Shown here piece after piece: positions 10,454 through 19,900 of a stretch of 55,004 bases of DNA. The DNA comes from Deltaproteobacteria bacterium UBA6967 (GTDB lineage Bacteria > SAR324 > NAC60-12), in the NCBI GenBank assembly GCA_002450295.1, contig DJYX01000150.1, forward strand, positions 32,505 through 87,508. The letters are read 5' to 3'. Below the pieces are notes generated by a model, which worked only from the letters and a program-made list of their open reading frames with translations, was not told where the DNA came from and did no database searches. Within the stretch, counting starts at the first letter, position 1. Each line of letters opens with the position of its first letter. Both the position numbers and the translations under genes were made by a program.

Positions 10454-10514
10454 ATATACTCTCCGAATTTGCGAACCACTTCTGAAACCCATCCAGACCA
10501 CTAGTAAGAAACTC

Positions 10515-11438
10515 TCAGCGAAAATTTGTTTCAAAGAAGCTTGGGACAATCCGAGAGAGCCAAGACCACTCTTTTCCTGGAACGGAACCGGACACAAAGC
10601 CTACATGACCTCCTACTGGGACGAAAGCCGTCTGAATCAGATCTGACAATTCAGATGCCTGTGGAACAACTTCAGGAACCATGAAAGGATCATCCAGAGC
10701 GTGCACCAGTAGGGTTGGGATTTGAATTCTGGTGAGGTACTGACGACAACTGGCTTTTTCATAATAATCACGGACATTCTTGAAGCCGTGCAAGGGCGCC
10801 GTCAGCAAATCATCAAATTCCCAGAGTGTCTTTAGCTCCATGATCTGCGAAAGGTCAGATAATCCCAATGCATCCTTCAACAAGGCCCACTTGCGCACTG
10901 CGGAGCGTTTCAGCCGTCCCATCAAATATTGCTGATAGATTTTTGAAAAACCTTGGCTGAGTCGATCAGCGCAGAGCGCTAGTTTGTAGGGAACAGAGAT
11001 AGCACACGCAGCTGCAATTTTTCTGAACTCATTCTGACCAAGCCAATTGAGCAGAATACTACCGCCAATGGAGAATCCGACGACTCCAATCGGTGCTTCT
11101 GGGAAGCGTTCCCGAAGTACCTCCACAGTCCAGTCTAACTCCTGCCAGCGCATCGCGTGATAGCTCTGCGCAAGACGGTTCGGTTTTTCTCCGCAATTGC
11201 GGTATTGCATAACAACAGCCCGCCATCCCAAGAAACCTAATTGACGCATTAGATCCTGAACATAATTAGAGCGGGCGCATCCCTCCAAACCATGTAGAAT
11301 CAAAATAGTAGGTACTTTTGCAGTGGCTTCATACGTGTCCTTCAGCCAAAACCATTCAAGGAAATCTTGATCTGGTAGTTCGTGGGTTTCCTCAAATAAA
11401 TCCACCGAAGGCACCTGCCGAACTCGTGCATTCCACAA
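10515..11438 (-). CDS. YheT-like alpha/beta hydrolase
   Basis: A 307-residue serine hydrolase of the YheT/EMB8 subfamily, whose members are esterase-like and mostly of unknown substrate. The oxyanion-hole block is ILHGLEGCARSNYV (48-60), the nucleophile elbow is GFSIGG with S123, the acid is in ALDDPF (about 253) and the histidine is in GGHVGF (about 279), so the catalytic triad is intact. The motif YRNCGEKPN is typical of the subfamily. It lies alone between rpoD and mreB, on the opposite strand, with no clear signal peptide. Confidence 0.85.
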   Translation of the reverse strand: MWNARVRQVPSVDLFEETHELPDQDFLEWFWLKDTYEATAKVPTILILHGLEGCARSNYVQDLMRQLGFLGWRAVVMQYRNCGEKPNRLAQSYHAMRWQELDWTVEVLRERFPEAPIGVVGFSIGGSILLNWLGQNEFRKIAAACAISVPYKLALCADRLSQGFSKIYQQYLMGRLKRSAVRKWALLKDALGLSDLSQIMELKTLWEFDDLLTAPLHGFKNVRDYYEKASCRQYLTRIQIPTLLVHALDDPFMVPEVVPQASELSDLIQTAFVPVGGHVGFVSGSVPGKEWSWLSRIVPSFFETNFR

Positions 11439-11572
11439 GGTTTGGCTATGGGCTTCCGGAAGCCACCAAGCTGGAAGAAATCCTAGCTCGTTTGAAGTAG
11501 AAAATGGCTTGCCCTGTGATGATCTTTTTCTGATGATGACCTCCTTTAAGTCTTACTCACTATGGAGTGGTC

Positions 11573-12622
11573 GTGTCTGTTTTCTCTTCGCTTACCAAGT
11601 CTTTTGTTCAGGATCTTGCCATTGATCTTGGCACTGCAAATACGCTTGTTTGCACGCAAAAGCACGGGATTGTTATTCGGGAGCCTTCTGTCGTTGCCGT
11701 GAAGCGAATTTCCCGGGGAGAAATCCAAATTCTGGCGGTGGGCCAGGTTGCGAAAGAGATGATGGGAAGAACTCCACGCGGAGTTGAAGCCATTCGGCCC
11801 TTAAAAGATGGAGTGATTTCTGATTTTGACATTGCTCAGGAAATGCTGAGTTATTTTATTCGTGAAACTCAGCAACAATTTTCTGCATTGAAGACCAAGC
11901 CCAGAATTGTAATCGCCATCCCCTCCGGAATTACTCAAGTTGAGCGGAGAGCTGTCAGAGAAGCAGCGTTGCTTGCTGGAGCTAAAGAAGTCTTTTTAAT
12001 CGAAGAACCTATGGCTGCAGCTATCGGAGCCGGTCTCCCAGTCCAGGACGCTACAGGTTCGTTGATTGTCGATATTGGTGGCGGAACCACGGAGGTTGCC
12101 GTTATCTCTTTAGCCAGCATTGTTTTTAGTGATTCAAGCCGAGTAGGTGGTGATGTGATGGACGACACCATCAGCCAGTACGCCAAGCAAAAATACAACT
12201 TGTTGATTGGCGAACGAACTGCAGAAAACGTCAAGATTCTCTTGGGCAATGCAATCGAGGGAAGTGCAGCCCACCAGACAATGGAAGTTCGCGGGCGAGA
12301 TGTGATTTCAGGAGTACCAAAAACCTTACTATTTCATGAATCCGAGATTCGTGAATGTCTGGCTGATAACTGCGAGGCAATTGTAAAATTAGTTAAAAAG
12401 GCTTTGGAGCAAACCCCCCCTGAGTTGGCTGCAGACATCGTTGAAAAAGGCATTTTCTTGGCAGGGGGAGGCTCCATGTTGCCTGGTTTAGATAAATTAT
12501 TGAGTGAGGAGGTCAACTTAAAGGTAATGCATGCTGATGATCCTCTGAGCTGTGTGGCTTTGGGAACTTTAAAGGTTTTAGCAGAATTGGACCTACTGGC
12601 TCAGATTGAACTCAACAATTAG
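11573..12622 (+). CDS. mreB: Rod shape-determining protein MreB
   Basis: The bacterial actin homologue that guides lateral cell-wall synthesis at the inner membrane. Actin-fold nucleotide motifs are all visible: LAIDLGTANTLV (phosphate 1), IVDIGGGTTEVAVI (phosphate 2) and FLAGGGSMLPGLD (adenosine). GRTPRGVEAIRPLKDGVI is family-specific. I choose GTG at 11573 because the GGAG at 11564-11567 gives a spacing of 5; an in-frame GTG at 11567 would overlap that site. No mreC, mreD, pbp2 or rodA follows, so the gene stands alone, unlike the usual mre cluster. Confidence 0.95.
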   Translation: MSVFSSLTKSFVQDLAIDLGTANTLVCTQKHGIVIREPSVVAVKRISRGEIQILAVGQVAKEMMGRTPRGVEAIRPLKDGVISDFDIAQEMLSYFIRETQQQFSALKTKPRIVIAIPSGITQVERRAVREAALLAGAKEVFLIEEPMAAAIGAGLPVQDATGSLIVDIGGGTTEVAVISLASIVFSDSSRVGGDVMDDTISQYAKQKYNLLIGERTAENVKILLGNAIEGSAAHQTMEVRGRDVISGVPKTLLFHESEIRECLADNCEAIVKLVKKALEQTPPELAADIVEKGIFLAGGGSMLPGLDKLLSEEVNLKVMHADDPLSCVALGTLKVLAELDLLAQIELNN

Positions 12623-12681
12623 TCCTTGCCTTTTGTGTGGGCAAATTTATCATCTCAAATTTCCGATAATTTTCCTCGGTT

Positions 12682-12756
12682 GGTGACGTGGCTGAATGGT
12701 CAGGCAGCAGATTGCAAATCTGTTTCATAGCGGTTCGAATCCGCTCGTCACCTCCA
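12682..12756 (+). tRNA. tRNA-Cys (GCA)
   Basis: A full cloverleaf can be drawn. The acceptor arms GGTGACG and CGTCACC pair perfectly, the anticodon stem GCAGA/TCTGT encloses TTGCAAA (anticodon GCA), and the T-arm contains GGTTCGAAT. The discriminator is T, as expected for tRNA-Cys, and the 3' CCA is encoded (12754-12756). Confidence 0.95.
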
Positions 12757-12792
12757 CCCGCCTGCTGAATTCTTGCTTCCTCAGCAACGCTA

Positions 12793-12879
12793 GCCCGGAT
12801 GGCGAAATTGGTAGACGCACAGGACTTAAAATCCTGCGGAGGTAGCCCCTCCGTGCCGGTTCGATTCCGGCTCCGGGCA
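12793..12879 (+). tRNA. tRNA-Leu (UAA)
   Basis: A class II tRNA with acceptor arms GCCCGGA and TCCGGGC, anticodon stem CAGGA/TCCTG around CTTAAAA (anticodon TAA), a long variable arm and a GGTTCGATT T-loop. The discriminator is A, and the CCA end is not encoded (CTC follows), unlike the tRNA-Cys 36 bases upstream. Confidence 0.95.
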
Positions 12880-13061
12880 CTCAAATTTCATTTTGTAACA
12901 TCCACCCTTGGTCTTCGCTGCTGAGTTGCTGATCTAATATAGTTAGTCGCTTTGCAACCAGATCAAAGGGATGACAACATCAGAATTGGTCTGAATTATG
13001 CCATGGTTTAATAGGCTGCAGGCGAATTTAATGAGTTGATTTCACTATTAGGGAGGCTGAG

Positions 13062-13217
13062 ATGCAGAAAGAATTTGAAGACTATCAAAAGATGCTGATG
13101 CTTATTCAGCAAGACGTTAAAGACATGAGAGAACGGTTTCTTCTGAATGATTTGAATCCTGAGAATTTTCGCGATGGCAATCCTCTGGAAGACGACATTA
13201 TTTCCCTCAAAAAATAA
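13062..13217 (+). CDS. 51-residue hypothetical protein
   Basis: A small ORF starting MQKEFEDYQKMLMLIQQD and ending in SLKK, preceded by a strong Shine-Dalgarno (GGGAGG at 13051-13056, 5 bases before ATG). The first 30 residues look like an amphipathic, charged helix or short coiled coil, and the rest is acidic and soluble. There is no signal peptide or known motif. A 10-bp hairpin follows 20 bases after the stop. The site, length and codon pattern make it a likely real gene of unknown role. Confidence 0.6.
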   Translation: MQKEFEDYQKMLMLIQQDVKDMRERFLLNDLNPENFRDGNPLEDDIISLKK

Positions 13218-13237
13218 ATCTTTCTATTTAATTATTG

Positions 13238-13271
13238 ATAATACTGAGATTTTAGTCCTTTTCAGTATTAT
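13238..13271 (+). terminator. Hairpin after the 51-residue ORF
   Basis: ATAATACTGA (13238-13247) pairs perfectly with TCAGTATTAT (13262-13271) around a 14-base loop, followed by TT. The stem is AT-rich, so it is a weak terminator candidate. Confidence 0.45.
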
Positions 13272-13300
13272 TTCAATAAACCAACACAGGCACTAACCTG

Positions 13301-13381
13301 ATGGGAAGATTCTCACCGGTGATGTTTCTCATCATTGCCTTGACGATCGTTTTCTTCTACTTATCAAATAACAGTATCTGA
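13301..13381 (+). CDS. 26-residue single-span membrane peptide (possible)
   Basis: A very short ORF, MGRFSPVMFLIIALTIVFFYLSNNSI, would form one transmembrane helix from about residue 7 to 21. This is the size of known small membrane peptides. No good Shine-Dalgarno is present (CAGG lies 10 bases upstream), so the evidence is limited to composition and position between two other small ORFs. Confidence 0.3.
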   Translation: MGRFSPVMFLIIALTIVFFYLSNNSI

Positions 13382-13434
13382 CTTTCCTATCAGTCAACAA
13401 AAAGTGTTGTTTTCCCACTGCCGGCGTTCATCGA

Positions 13435-13653
13435 ATGAAAATTACCTTTCAGCATTACAACAAAAAGTTCAGCTCAATTTGGTGCTTGATCAGTGCCCAG
13501 ATTATTTTGGTAGCCTGCTCAAATAATAGTTCAGAGGTAAAGACTGCTAACCAAAACCCAGAGACATGCAAGATGGCCTACGAATATGAGTGGGAGCATA
13601 TCTACGACAGAAAGGTGTACATTCCCATCGCTTGTTGTAAATGCGCGGAGTAA
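13435..13653 (+). CDS. Small putative lipoprotein
   Basis: A 72-residue product with a basic N-terminus, a hydrophobic stretch (about 15-27) and a lipobox IILVAC followed by SNNSS, so it would be exported and lipid-anchored. The mature part is about 45 residues with four cysteines, three of them in the C-terminal ACCKC, suggesting disulfides or metal binding. No family is recognised. It is preceded by two other small ORFs and followed by the alcohol dehydrogenase. No strong ribosome site is evident. Confidence 0.45.
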   Translation: MKITFQHYNKKFSSIWCLISAQIILVACSNNSSEVKTANQNPETCKMAYEYEWEHIYDRKVYIPIACCKCAE

Positions 13654-13750
13654 GCTGATCTTCATAACAGCATGCTGATCTCTGCGAGAGCCCCTTCTTG
13701 ATTTCCTCCGGTCATACTTTTGAAACCTTCCCCTCAATTCTGAAACTACT

Positions 13751-14773
13751 ATGAAAAAAATTGGAGCTGCCCTTTTTGGGAACAAATCGCTGGAAGTGAG
13801 GGAATTTCCTGATCTAGAGCCTAGATTGAATGAAGTCTTGATTGAAGTGAAGGCAGCTGGCATTTGTGGTAGTGACTTGCATTTTTATCGCTCTAGTCCT
13901 GAAGAGTTGGGTGCTCGTTACGGTAAAATTGTAGGTCATGAGCCAGCAGGAATCGTTGTTCAAACTGGTGACGCTGTCAGTAAATTCAAAGTTGGTGATC
14001 GGGTGACCGTAAATCACACGCTAGGTTGTGGTCACTGCCAATACTGTCATCAAGGGGAAACTGTCCTTTGCCCAACTGGCAAAGGAATGGCCTTGGCGGA
14101 TGCTGGAGCAAATACCAACGTCCTGAAGCTTCCGGAAAATACCTGTCTTGAACTCCCAGAGAATATCTCCTTTGAAGACGGTACTTTTATCGCGTGTACC
14201 GGAGCGACTGCGTACAATGCGGTCCAACAATTAAGGGGTCAAGCGGTTCGCAACGTAGTTGTCTTTGGGCTGGGTCCAGTAGGATTGTCAGCGATATTAC
14301 TACTTGAAAAAATGGGAATCAATGCGGTAGGAATCGATCCAATTAAGAGCCGCAGAGACTTTGCATCCTCACTTGGTTGTAAAAAAATCGGAGACTTTAC
14401 AGAGGCTGAAGGCCTCATCAAGATGTCCCCCAATCCGGAAGGTTTTTGCGGAAGTATTGAAACCAGTGGGGCAAGTAATGCTCAGAGTCAGGCAATTGAT
14501 GTGCTGAGGCCAAAGGGAATAGCAATCTACCTTGGATTAAGCAAGGGAGTTCCTAGTATCTCCCCAGAGCAATTTATTCATAAGCAGATTAGGTTGCAGG
14601 GCTCAAAAGTCTTACCCTCTTGGGCAGCAGTTGAGATGATGAATTTTATGCAGGAGAGCAACTTCTCTTTTGAACAGCTTATTCGAGAGAAAATCCCTCT
14701 TCATAGAGCTGCTGAGGCCTTTGAGATGTTTGAGAGCGGAATGTCCGGGAAATTTATTTTATTGCCAAACTAG
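13751..14773 (+). CDS. Zinc-dependent alcohol/polyol dehydrogenase (MDR family)
   Basis: A 340-residue medium-chain dehydrogenase related to sorbitol and threonine dehydrogenases, oxidising a polyol or secondary alcohol with NAD(P). Catalytic zinc ligands are C39 (GICGSDLHFY), H63 and E64 (GHEPAG). The structural zinc cysteines C93, C96, C99 and C107 are all present. The Rossmann motif is VFGLGPVGLSA. The exact substrate cannot be read from sequence. It stands alone, with no sugar kinase or transporter beside it. Confidence 0.85.
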   Translation: MKKIGAALFGNKSLEVREFPDLEPRLNEVLIEVKAAGICGSDLHFYRSSPEELGARYGKIVGHEPAGIVVQTGDAVSKFKVGDRVTVNHTLGCGHCQYCHQGETVLCPTGKGMALADAGANTNVLKLPENTCLELPENISFEDGTFIACTGATAYNAVQQLRGQAVRNVVVFGLGPVGLSAILLLEKMGINAVGIDPIKSRRDFASSLGCKKIGDFTEAEGLIKMSPNPEGFCGSIETSGASNAQSQAIDVLRPKGIAIYLGLSKGVPSISPEQFIHKQIRLQGSKVLPSWAAVEMMNFMQESNFSFEQLIREKIPLHRAAEAFEMFESGMSGKFILLPN

Positions 14774-14896
14774 CCTCTAATTCAGCCGTAGAAACGTGAT
14801 TTTCAGCTTCGTTCAAATAGCTGATATCAAATTAGAAAATCTGGAGAGTGTCAAAAAGAATGAATTGGATAGGGGGTTTTGTGTCAAATAAATTAC

Positions 14897-14921
14897 ATTT
14901 CCTAAGTTTATATTAGGAAAT
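14897..14921. repeat. 9-bp perfect inverted repeat after the alcohol dehydrogenase
   Basis: ATTTCCTAA (14897-14905) pairs with TTAGGAAAT (14913-14921) around 7 bases. It could be a weak terminator for the dehydrogenase, about 125 bases downstream of its stop, or an operator. The rest of the 287-base gap to 15061 is AT-rich, with nothing else recognisable. Confidence 0.35.
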
Positions 14922-15060
14922 ACATGAAAATATCTGAAAGTTTTGAATAGTAGTAAGTTTGAATTTGGAAAAATCAATGAGTGCTTGACTTTTAAGTGAC
15001 AAAATAAAATCTTGTTGAATAATTTTTCCCAACATTTATACCAAAGCTATCTGAGTCAAC

Positions 15061-15309
15061 ATGTTCTTCGTGGTCTTTTTGAATAAATTTCCTGAAGTGC
15101 CAATCCACGTCTGTGAGGACTACCATACAGCCATGAAGAGCCTGGCAAAGCATCATCGCTATGGTAGAACCGGCTGGATCTCTGAAATGGATTTGGGCCT
15201 GCTCAATCATTACATCGAGGTCATTGACACAGAGCTTCACGAGATTTTTGACATGGCCAGGTTCGACTATCTAGAGAAGATGGTTCATGAGCAAATGTCA
15301 GTTGCATAA
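15061..15309 (+). CDS. Hypothetical protein, 82 residues
   Basis: A short product (MFFVVFLNKFPEVPIHVCED at the start) rich in His, Met and acidic residues, ending HEQMSVA. No domain is recognised, and no Shine-Dalgarno is visible before the ATG. An ORF of equal length exists on the opposite strand (14992-15240). The plus-strand composition looks more protein-like, but neither is secure. Confidence 0.35.
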   Translation: MFFVVFLNKFPEVPIHVCEDYHTAMKSLAKHHRYGRTGWISEMDLGLLNHYIEVIDTELHEIFDMARFDYLEKMVHEQMSVA

Positions 15310-15538
15310 ATCCAGTCTTAATCTAAATTGATACTAATTCCTACCTAAAATTTCTTTCTGTACTCGTTGTCACCAAAACATCTTTTGCTTGCTGCAGGAA
15401 AAACAGGCGAGATCTTTCACAGATTTCTATCCCGACAGTTCTGGGATTTTCTGAGGTCGCTAGACTAAATGCAAATTCTGATTAGTTTGCAAAAAATCCC
15501 ATCTGATCACTTCCCCAAGAATACAACCCATTTGCCTT

Positions 15539-15564
15539 AAATTTGCTTTACCCCAAGCAAATTT
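15539..15564. repeat. 10-bp perfect hairpin upstream of barrel-like gene
   Basis: AAATTTGCTT (15539-15548) pairs perfectly with AAGCAAATTT (15555-15564) around the 6-base loop TACCCC, 24 bases before the GTG at 15589. It may be an operator or a leader hairpin. The remaining gap back to 15310 shows no gene. Confidence 0.5.
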
Positions 15565-15588
15565 CTGAATGTAGTTCACCGAATTTGG

Positions 15589-16773
15589 GTGAAATCAACT
15601 TCTGGGGGACCAGTGCTACATCTTCCAAGCACTTCTCAATTGGGAAATTTCATACTTAAGGTTTTCCAACTGATCATTACTTTCTTGTGCACAAACTCAC
15701 TCTTGAGCGCACAAGAACCGATCACTGATCCGAAAATTCTTTGTTCACAACCAGAAAGAAAAGAGCTAGTTCTGCAATTCCAGAAACTGGGATTGGACAC
15801 CAAATTTGTTTCTGATTTCTGCCAAAGATTTTCGCAAGATCAAATTGAAATAAAGCCCAGAGAAAAAACGAAGAGAGGACTGCTGTCAATCGAACAAATC
15901 TGGGCTGCAAACCAACTCCAGGGTAAGGTAAACGCAGTTCTATCGGAAGTAGGTCAAATCAATTCTGTTGAAACAACTTCTACACCTGATTTTCTCTTGA
16001 TATCAGCTTCTGAATCGATAGACAACAGAGACCGCGTAGTTGCTAGTGTTGCCGATCAATCTTATGAGAATTTTGCTGATATCAACAAAAATCCTGTCGT
16101 TAGTGAAGAAATGGCGTCTAGCAGGCAAGAGTCAGAAGAAATAGTAATCAGCCAGAAAATCTCTTCAGATAATCATTCAAGCTTTCACGGTTTGAAGGAG
16201 ACGTCCTATAAAAATTTTGACCCTACCTCAGAACTGGCTTGGCAACTGAGCCTGGGCAGCATCGAAACAAGTTTTTATGAGAGTGATTCTGGAACAAAAT
16301 TAAGAGGAAATCATCTCGAATTTAGACTTCAAAGGTTTTTCACACCTCTTATTCTACTGGGGATATCACAGTCCTATCGGCGTCAAAACGGTACACTGCA
16401 TCGAGAGCTTCTTAGCAGAAGAGTAGATCTTGAGCAGTTACAATTTACCGGCAGTCTGGGGATCGCGACAGAATCAGAAAATGGGCTAGGACTACATGGT
16501 GGTTTGATAGGGGGATGGTCAGAAAATCGGCTGAATTATAGACTTTACGAAAATGGGAAGTCTTACTTTTCCGATTCTATCGACAATGGTCAATTTATCT
16601 GGGGTTTTGAATTTGGGCCATCTATTCGATTTTTGAATCGATGGAAAATAGGTCTCAGATTACAACAGCAAAATTTAATCACCGCCGTAAGATTTGCTGA
16701 AGGCCATAAAGCTACGTTGCATCCACTTCATAGCTATCTGGTGTGGGCTGAATATATTGGACATCACAATTAA
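15589..16773 (+). CDS. Secreted protein with probable outer-membrane beta-barrel C-terminus
   Basis: A 394-residue protein of unknown function. A hydrophobic signal (about residues 20-40, FQLIITFLCTNSLLSAQ) ends with a likely cleavage after LSA. A linker rich in Ser, Glu and Asn (about 100-205) follows. The last 180 residues (from about 210) alternate polar and aromatic residues in beta-strand-like runs such as WQLSLGSIETSFYES, LGLHGGLIGGWSENRLNYRLY and FIWGFEFGPSIRF, as in small barrels. The GTG start is uncertain; a downstream TTG would also leave a signal peptide. It lies directly upstream of the giant lipoprotein gene. Confidence 0.6.
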   Translation: MKSTSGGPVLHLPSTSQLGNFILKVFQLIITFLCTNSLLSAQEPITDPKILCSQPERKELVLQFQKLGLDTKFVSDFCQRFSQDQIEIKPREKTKRGLLSIEQIWAANQLQGKVNAVLSEVGQINSVETTSTPDFLLISASESIDNRDRVVASVADQSYENFADINKNPVVSEEMASSRQESEEIVISQKISSDNHSSFHGLKETSYKNFDPTSELAWQLSLGSIETSFYESDSGTKLRGNHLEFRLQRFFTPLILLGISQSYRRQNGTLHRELLSRRVDLEQLQFTGSLGIATESENGLGLHGGLIGGWSENRLNYRLYENGKSYFSDSIDNGQFIWGFEFGPSIRFLNRWKIGLRLQQQNLITAVRFAEGHKATLHPLHSYLVWAEYIGHHN

Positions 16774-16954
16774 TGAAAACTCGGTACTCAGCAATTTTCG
16801 GAAAAGTAAAAACGTCTTAGGAGTGGAATGGTAATTCCGAGGCTTCAGCTCATGAAATTCTAACTTTTTCAGAAAAGGCCATCACCATGAATCAAATTCA
16901 TGCTTGGCAATAGACTTGAATGAACCGATATCCTACAAATTCCAGGGAATTTAG

Positions 16955-16979
16955 ATCAAATTAAAAAAATTTTTTTGAT
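16955..16979. repeat. A7T7 tract inside a quasi-palindrome upstream of the giant lipoprotein
   Basis: Seven A (16963-16969) followed by seven T (16970-16976), flanked by ATCAAA and TTTGAT, end 13 bases before the ATG at 16993. The tract would give rigid or bent DNA and replaces a normal Shine-Dalgarno region. Confidence 0.5.
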
Positions 16980-16992
16980 AAGTGAAACAGAT

Positions 16993-19900
16993 ATGAATCT
17001 GCAAAAATATATTCTCAAGCTGCTCATTTTGACAATACTTTTGGGAGCAATGGTTGTTGCTTGCTCATCTGATGAAACAAGTGAGAAAGCTAGCCCAGTG
17101 CCAGAGCCAGATCCAGTTGTTGAAATTGATAATGACGGCCCAAATGTGGTAGCCAACGCTGTCGTTCCTAGCAATAACAGCACAGGAGTGTCAATTGGAA
17201 CCTCAGTAAAATTTGCCTTTGATGAATCTATTGAAATCAGTTCGGTAACCACAGCCACAAATTGTGGGGCCACAGTCCAACTCTCCTTAAATAATTTTAG
17301 CTCCTGTGTTCCGTTGAGATCTCAAATTGATGTGGGGAATGATAATCGATCTTTTACGGTCTATCCGGTGGGTAATTTAGAATATAACACGAAATATGTT
17401 TTAAAGCTCACAAAGTTGATTCAAGATTCTGCTGGAAACTACCTTGCAAATGATTCGATACCACTAATTTTCACAACTGCTGCTGAAAACACCATCTCCC
17501 TCACAGATAGCGTAATGGGTGAGTTTGAGCAGATCTTGCGAACGGCCGCGGGGTATTCAGCTTCTCAAACCATGAGGAGTAAAAGTAGGAGCGTACCAAT
17601 TACAAGTACTCAAATTGATTCGATTGTTACTGGAGCCAAAATTGAAATAGCTAACTCCGGACTCAGTAGATCGGAGGAATTAAACAAGATTCTTGAAGCA
17701 ATGTTGATAGGATCAATGAAAGGCATGGCAGGCAAAGTTACGACATCATCAGTTCGGAAACCTACCCTTTCTGCTGTTTCATTTGGACTAGTAAAACTTC
17801 TCCCAGGCAGGGAGAAGTTCTACACAGACAATTCATCAGTGATTGTCACCAATTTGTTGAAGACTGGAGTTAGCCAACTTTCTTTCACCCAGGCATCAAA
17901 TGATGATGTACCCGATGCTGTGGGTGGAATTTTAGAGGGATTGATTAGTGCTTTGGGTACACTGAGTTTTAGTGAATCGGAAAGGGTTAATAAACTAGTT
18001 CCTGAATTGTTGAATGATACTGTCCTAATCACTGATAAAATCTACACTTCAGCGGAAAGTTCTTTCTGGGAGTCAATGCATGAGCAAATTGGCGAAGTCA
18101 TGGTGACTGGAATGAACAATTGGAATGATTGGTCTAGCATGGAGAGCAGATGGAATAATCATTTGTCGGCCGGAATATCTTCAATCATAAGTAATATGAA
18201 ACAGATTGATGGAATCGTTCCAAGTAGCGCAGAAGGGTTCGTAGAGAAATCAGTCTACGGTCTATTTTCCGGTTCCACTAAATTAAACCCAGGTAACAAC
18301 ACCACTATTGATGGGATATCTGAGTCCGTGGGAAGTGCATTGCTAGAGTCAGCGAAAACTGTTTCCTTTGGTAATCAATATCTGAATCTTGAAAAAACAG
18401 TCTTGAGAGCAAAAGTAGGAGTTGAGAAAGCGTATAACGAAAACAAAAGTAAATTACAATTAACGATCGTTACAAAATTGGTTTCTGGGATAAACAGCAA
18501 GGCAGCTTCGTCCTATCCAGATATTAAGACTACGATCGAAAGCGTTTTGTCAGGAGGCAATACGGTTTCGGAATTCTCATCAGATAATGTTATTTCGATA
18601 ACATCATACACTAGTGTGACCAATGATAGTACTCCTACAATCTTTTTCGATTCTAAAATTAATGGAACAGTGAGCGATAATTGTTCAGGATCAACAATTG
18701 CCGCTATAGTTGGAAACAATTCAATCACACTTGGATTTCTGACTGACAAACAGTATGACTGTTCCTTAACTATTACTGATTATGCTGGGGGAACTGAGAT
18801 AACTGACATACCAAGATTTACTATTGATACAACAAAACCAAATATTTCTGACTTTTCAATAATTAGCAACACATCCGCTACAATTTCAGCTACTTTGGAT
18901 GCATCTGATTCAGCTGTGGTTGCTAGCTATTACCTGTCTGAAAGTAATACAGAACCTACAATCGCTGATACAAATTGGCAGGGTTACAGTTCGCGATTCA
19001 TCAATTATTCGTTTGCAAATGCGGTAGCTGAAAAAAAGACATTGTATGCGTGGGTTAGAGACCAAGCTGGGAATGTCAGTTCTGCGGCAACTGCTACCGT
19101 CCAATTGCAGGACAACGCTGCACCTAGCAATCTCAATATTTCAATTGCGAACGGTACATCTCACGTGAATAGTGAAACTGTCAAAGTCAGTATTGGTGGC
19201 ACAGATAATTTTATAATTGGTGAGATGTTGCTCACTGAGTTCAGTCAATCCACACCATCATCAAGTGATAGCCGCTGGCAAAATTATTCAACATCAGCAA
19301 CCTATACTTTTCTGGAGAATCCTATTGGTACTAAAACAATTTATCTCTGGTTGAAAGATACTAGCAATAATATATCCACCAGTGCCCAAGACAGTGTGAC
19401 AATCGATTTAGAAAAACCTAATACTGCAAGTATTAAGTTCGTAACTGCAGACAACGCCACATTCACAACTATTCAGACTGTTACTCTATTATTAGAGTCT
19501 ACAGACAATCGTACCAATGATTCTGGAATAGCTGGATATTATTACAGTGAAAATTCTACCCAACCTTCAATTGATTTAGCGGATTGGAGATCTACAAGTA
19601 TCAATAAAATTTTCTCAACCACCTTGAGTTATAAACTGAGTGACGGAACTGGATCTAAGACATTATATGCTTGGTTTAAAGACCTTGCCGGGAATGTTTC
19701 AACAGTGAAAAGTGTTACCATCGAAAATAGAGCAGTTCCTAATGCAGGTGATCCAGTAACTTTAGCACAAAAATTAACTAAGTATTCAATCAAGCCGAGT
19801 CAAGATATTTATAGCACGATTTCTACTAACCAAAAACTTACTATCTTAGAAGATGATAATGTTGCCAGAGTAACCGAACTATTTGATGCAATAATAAGAA

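Noticed and set aside
10389..10646. 85-residue ORF after rpoD
   Set aside because: It covers the terminator-like hairpin and the end of the convergent hydrolase gene; it looks like a shadow frame.
12612..12884. 90-residue ORF on the minus strand across the tRNA genes
   Set aside because: It reads through both tRNA genes; the cloverleafs explain the sequence.
14992..15240. 82-residue minus-strand ORF
   Set aside because: It is the antisense of the 15061-15309 ORF, with less protein-like composition; neither has a ribosome site.
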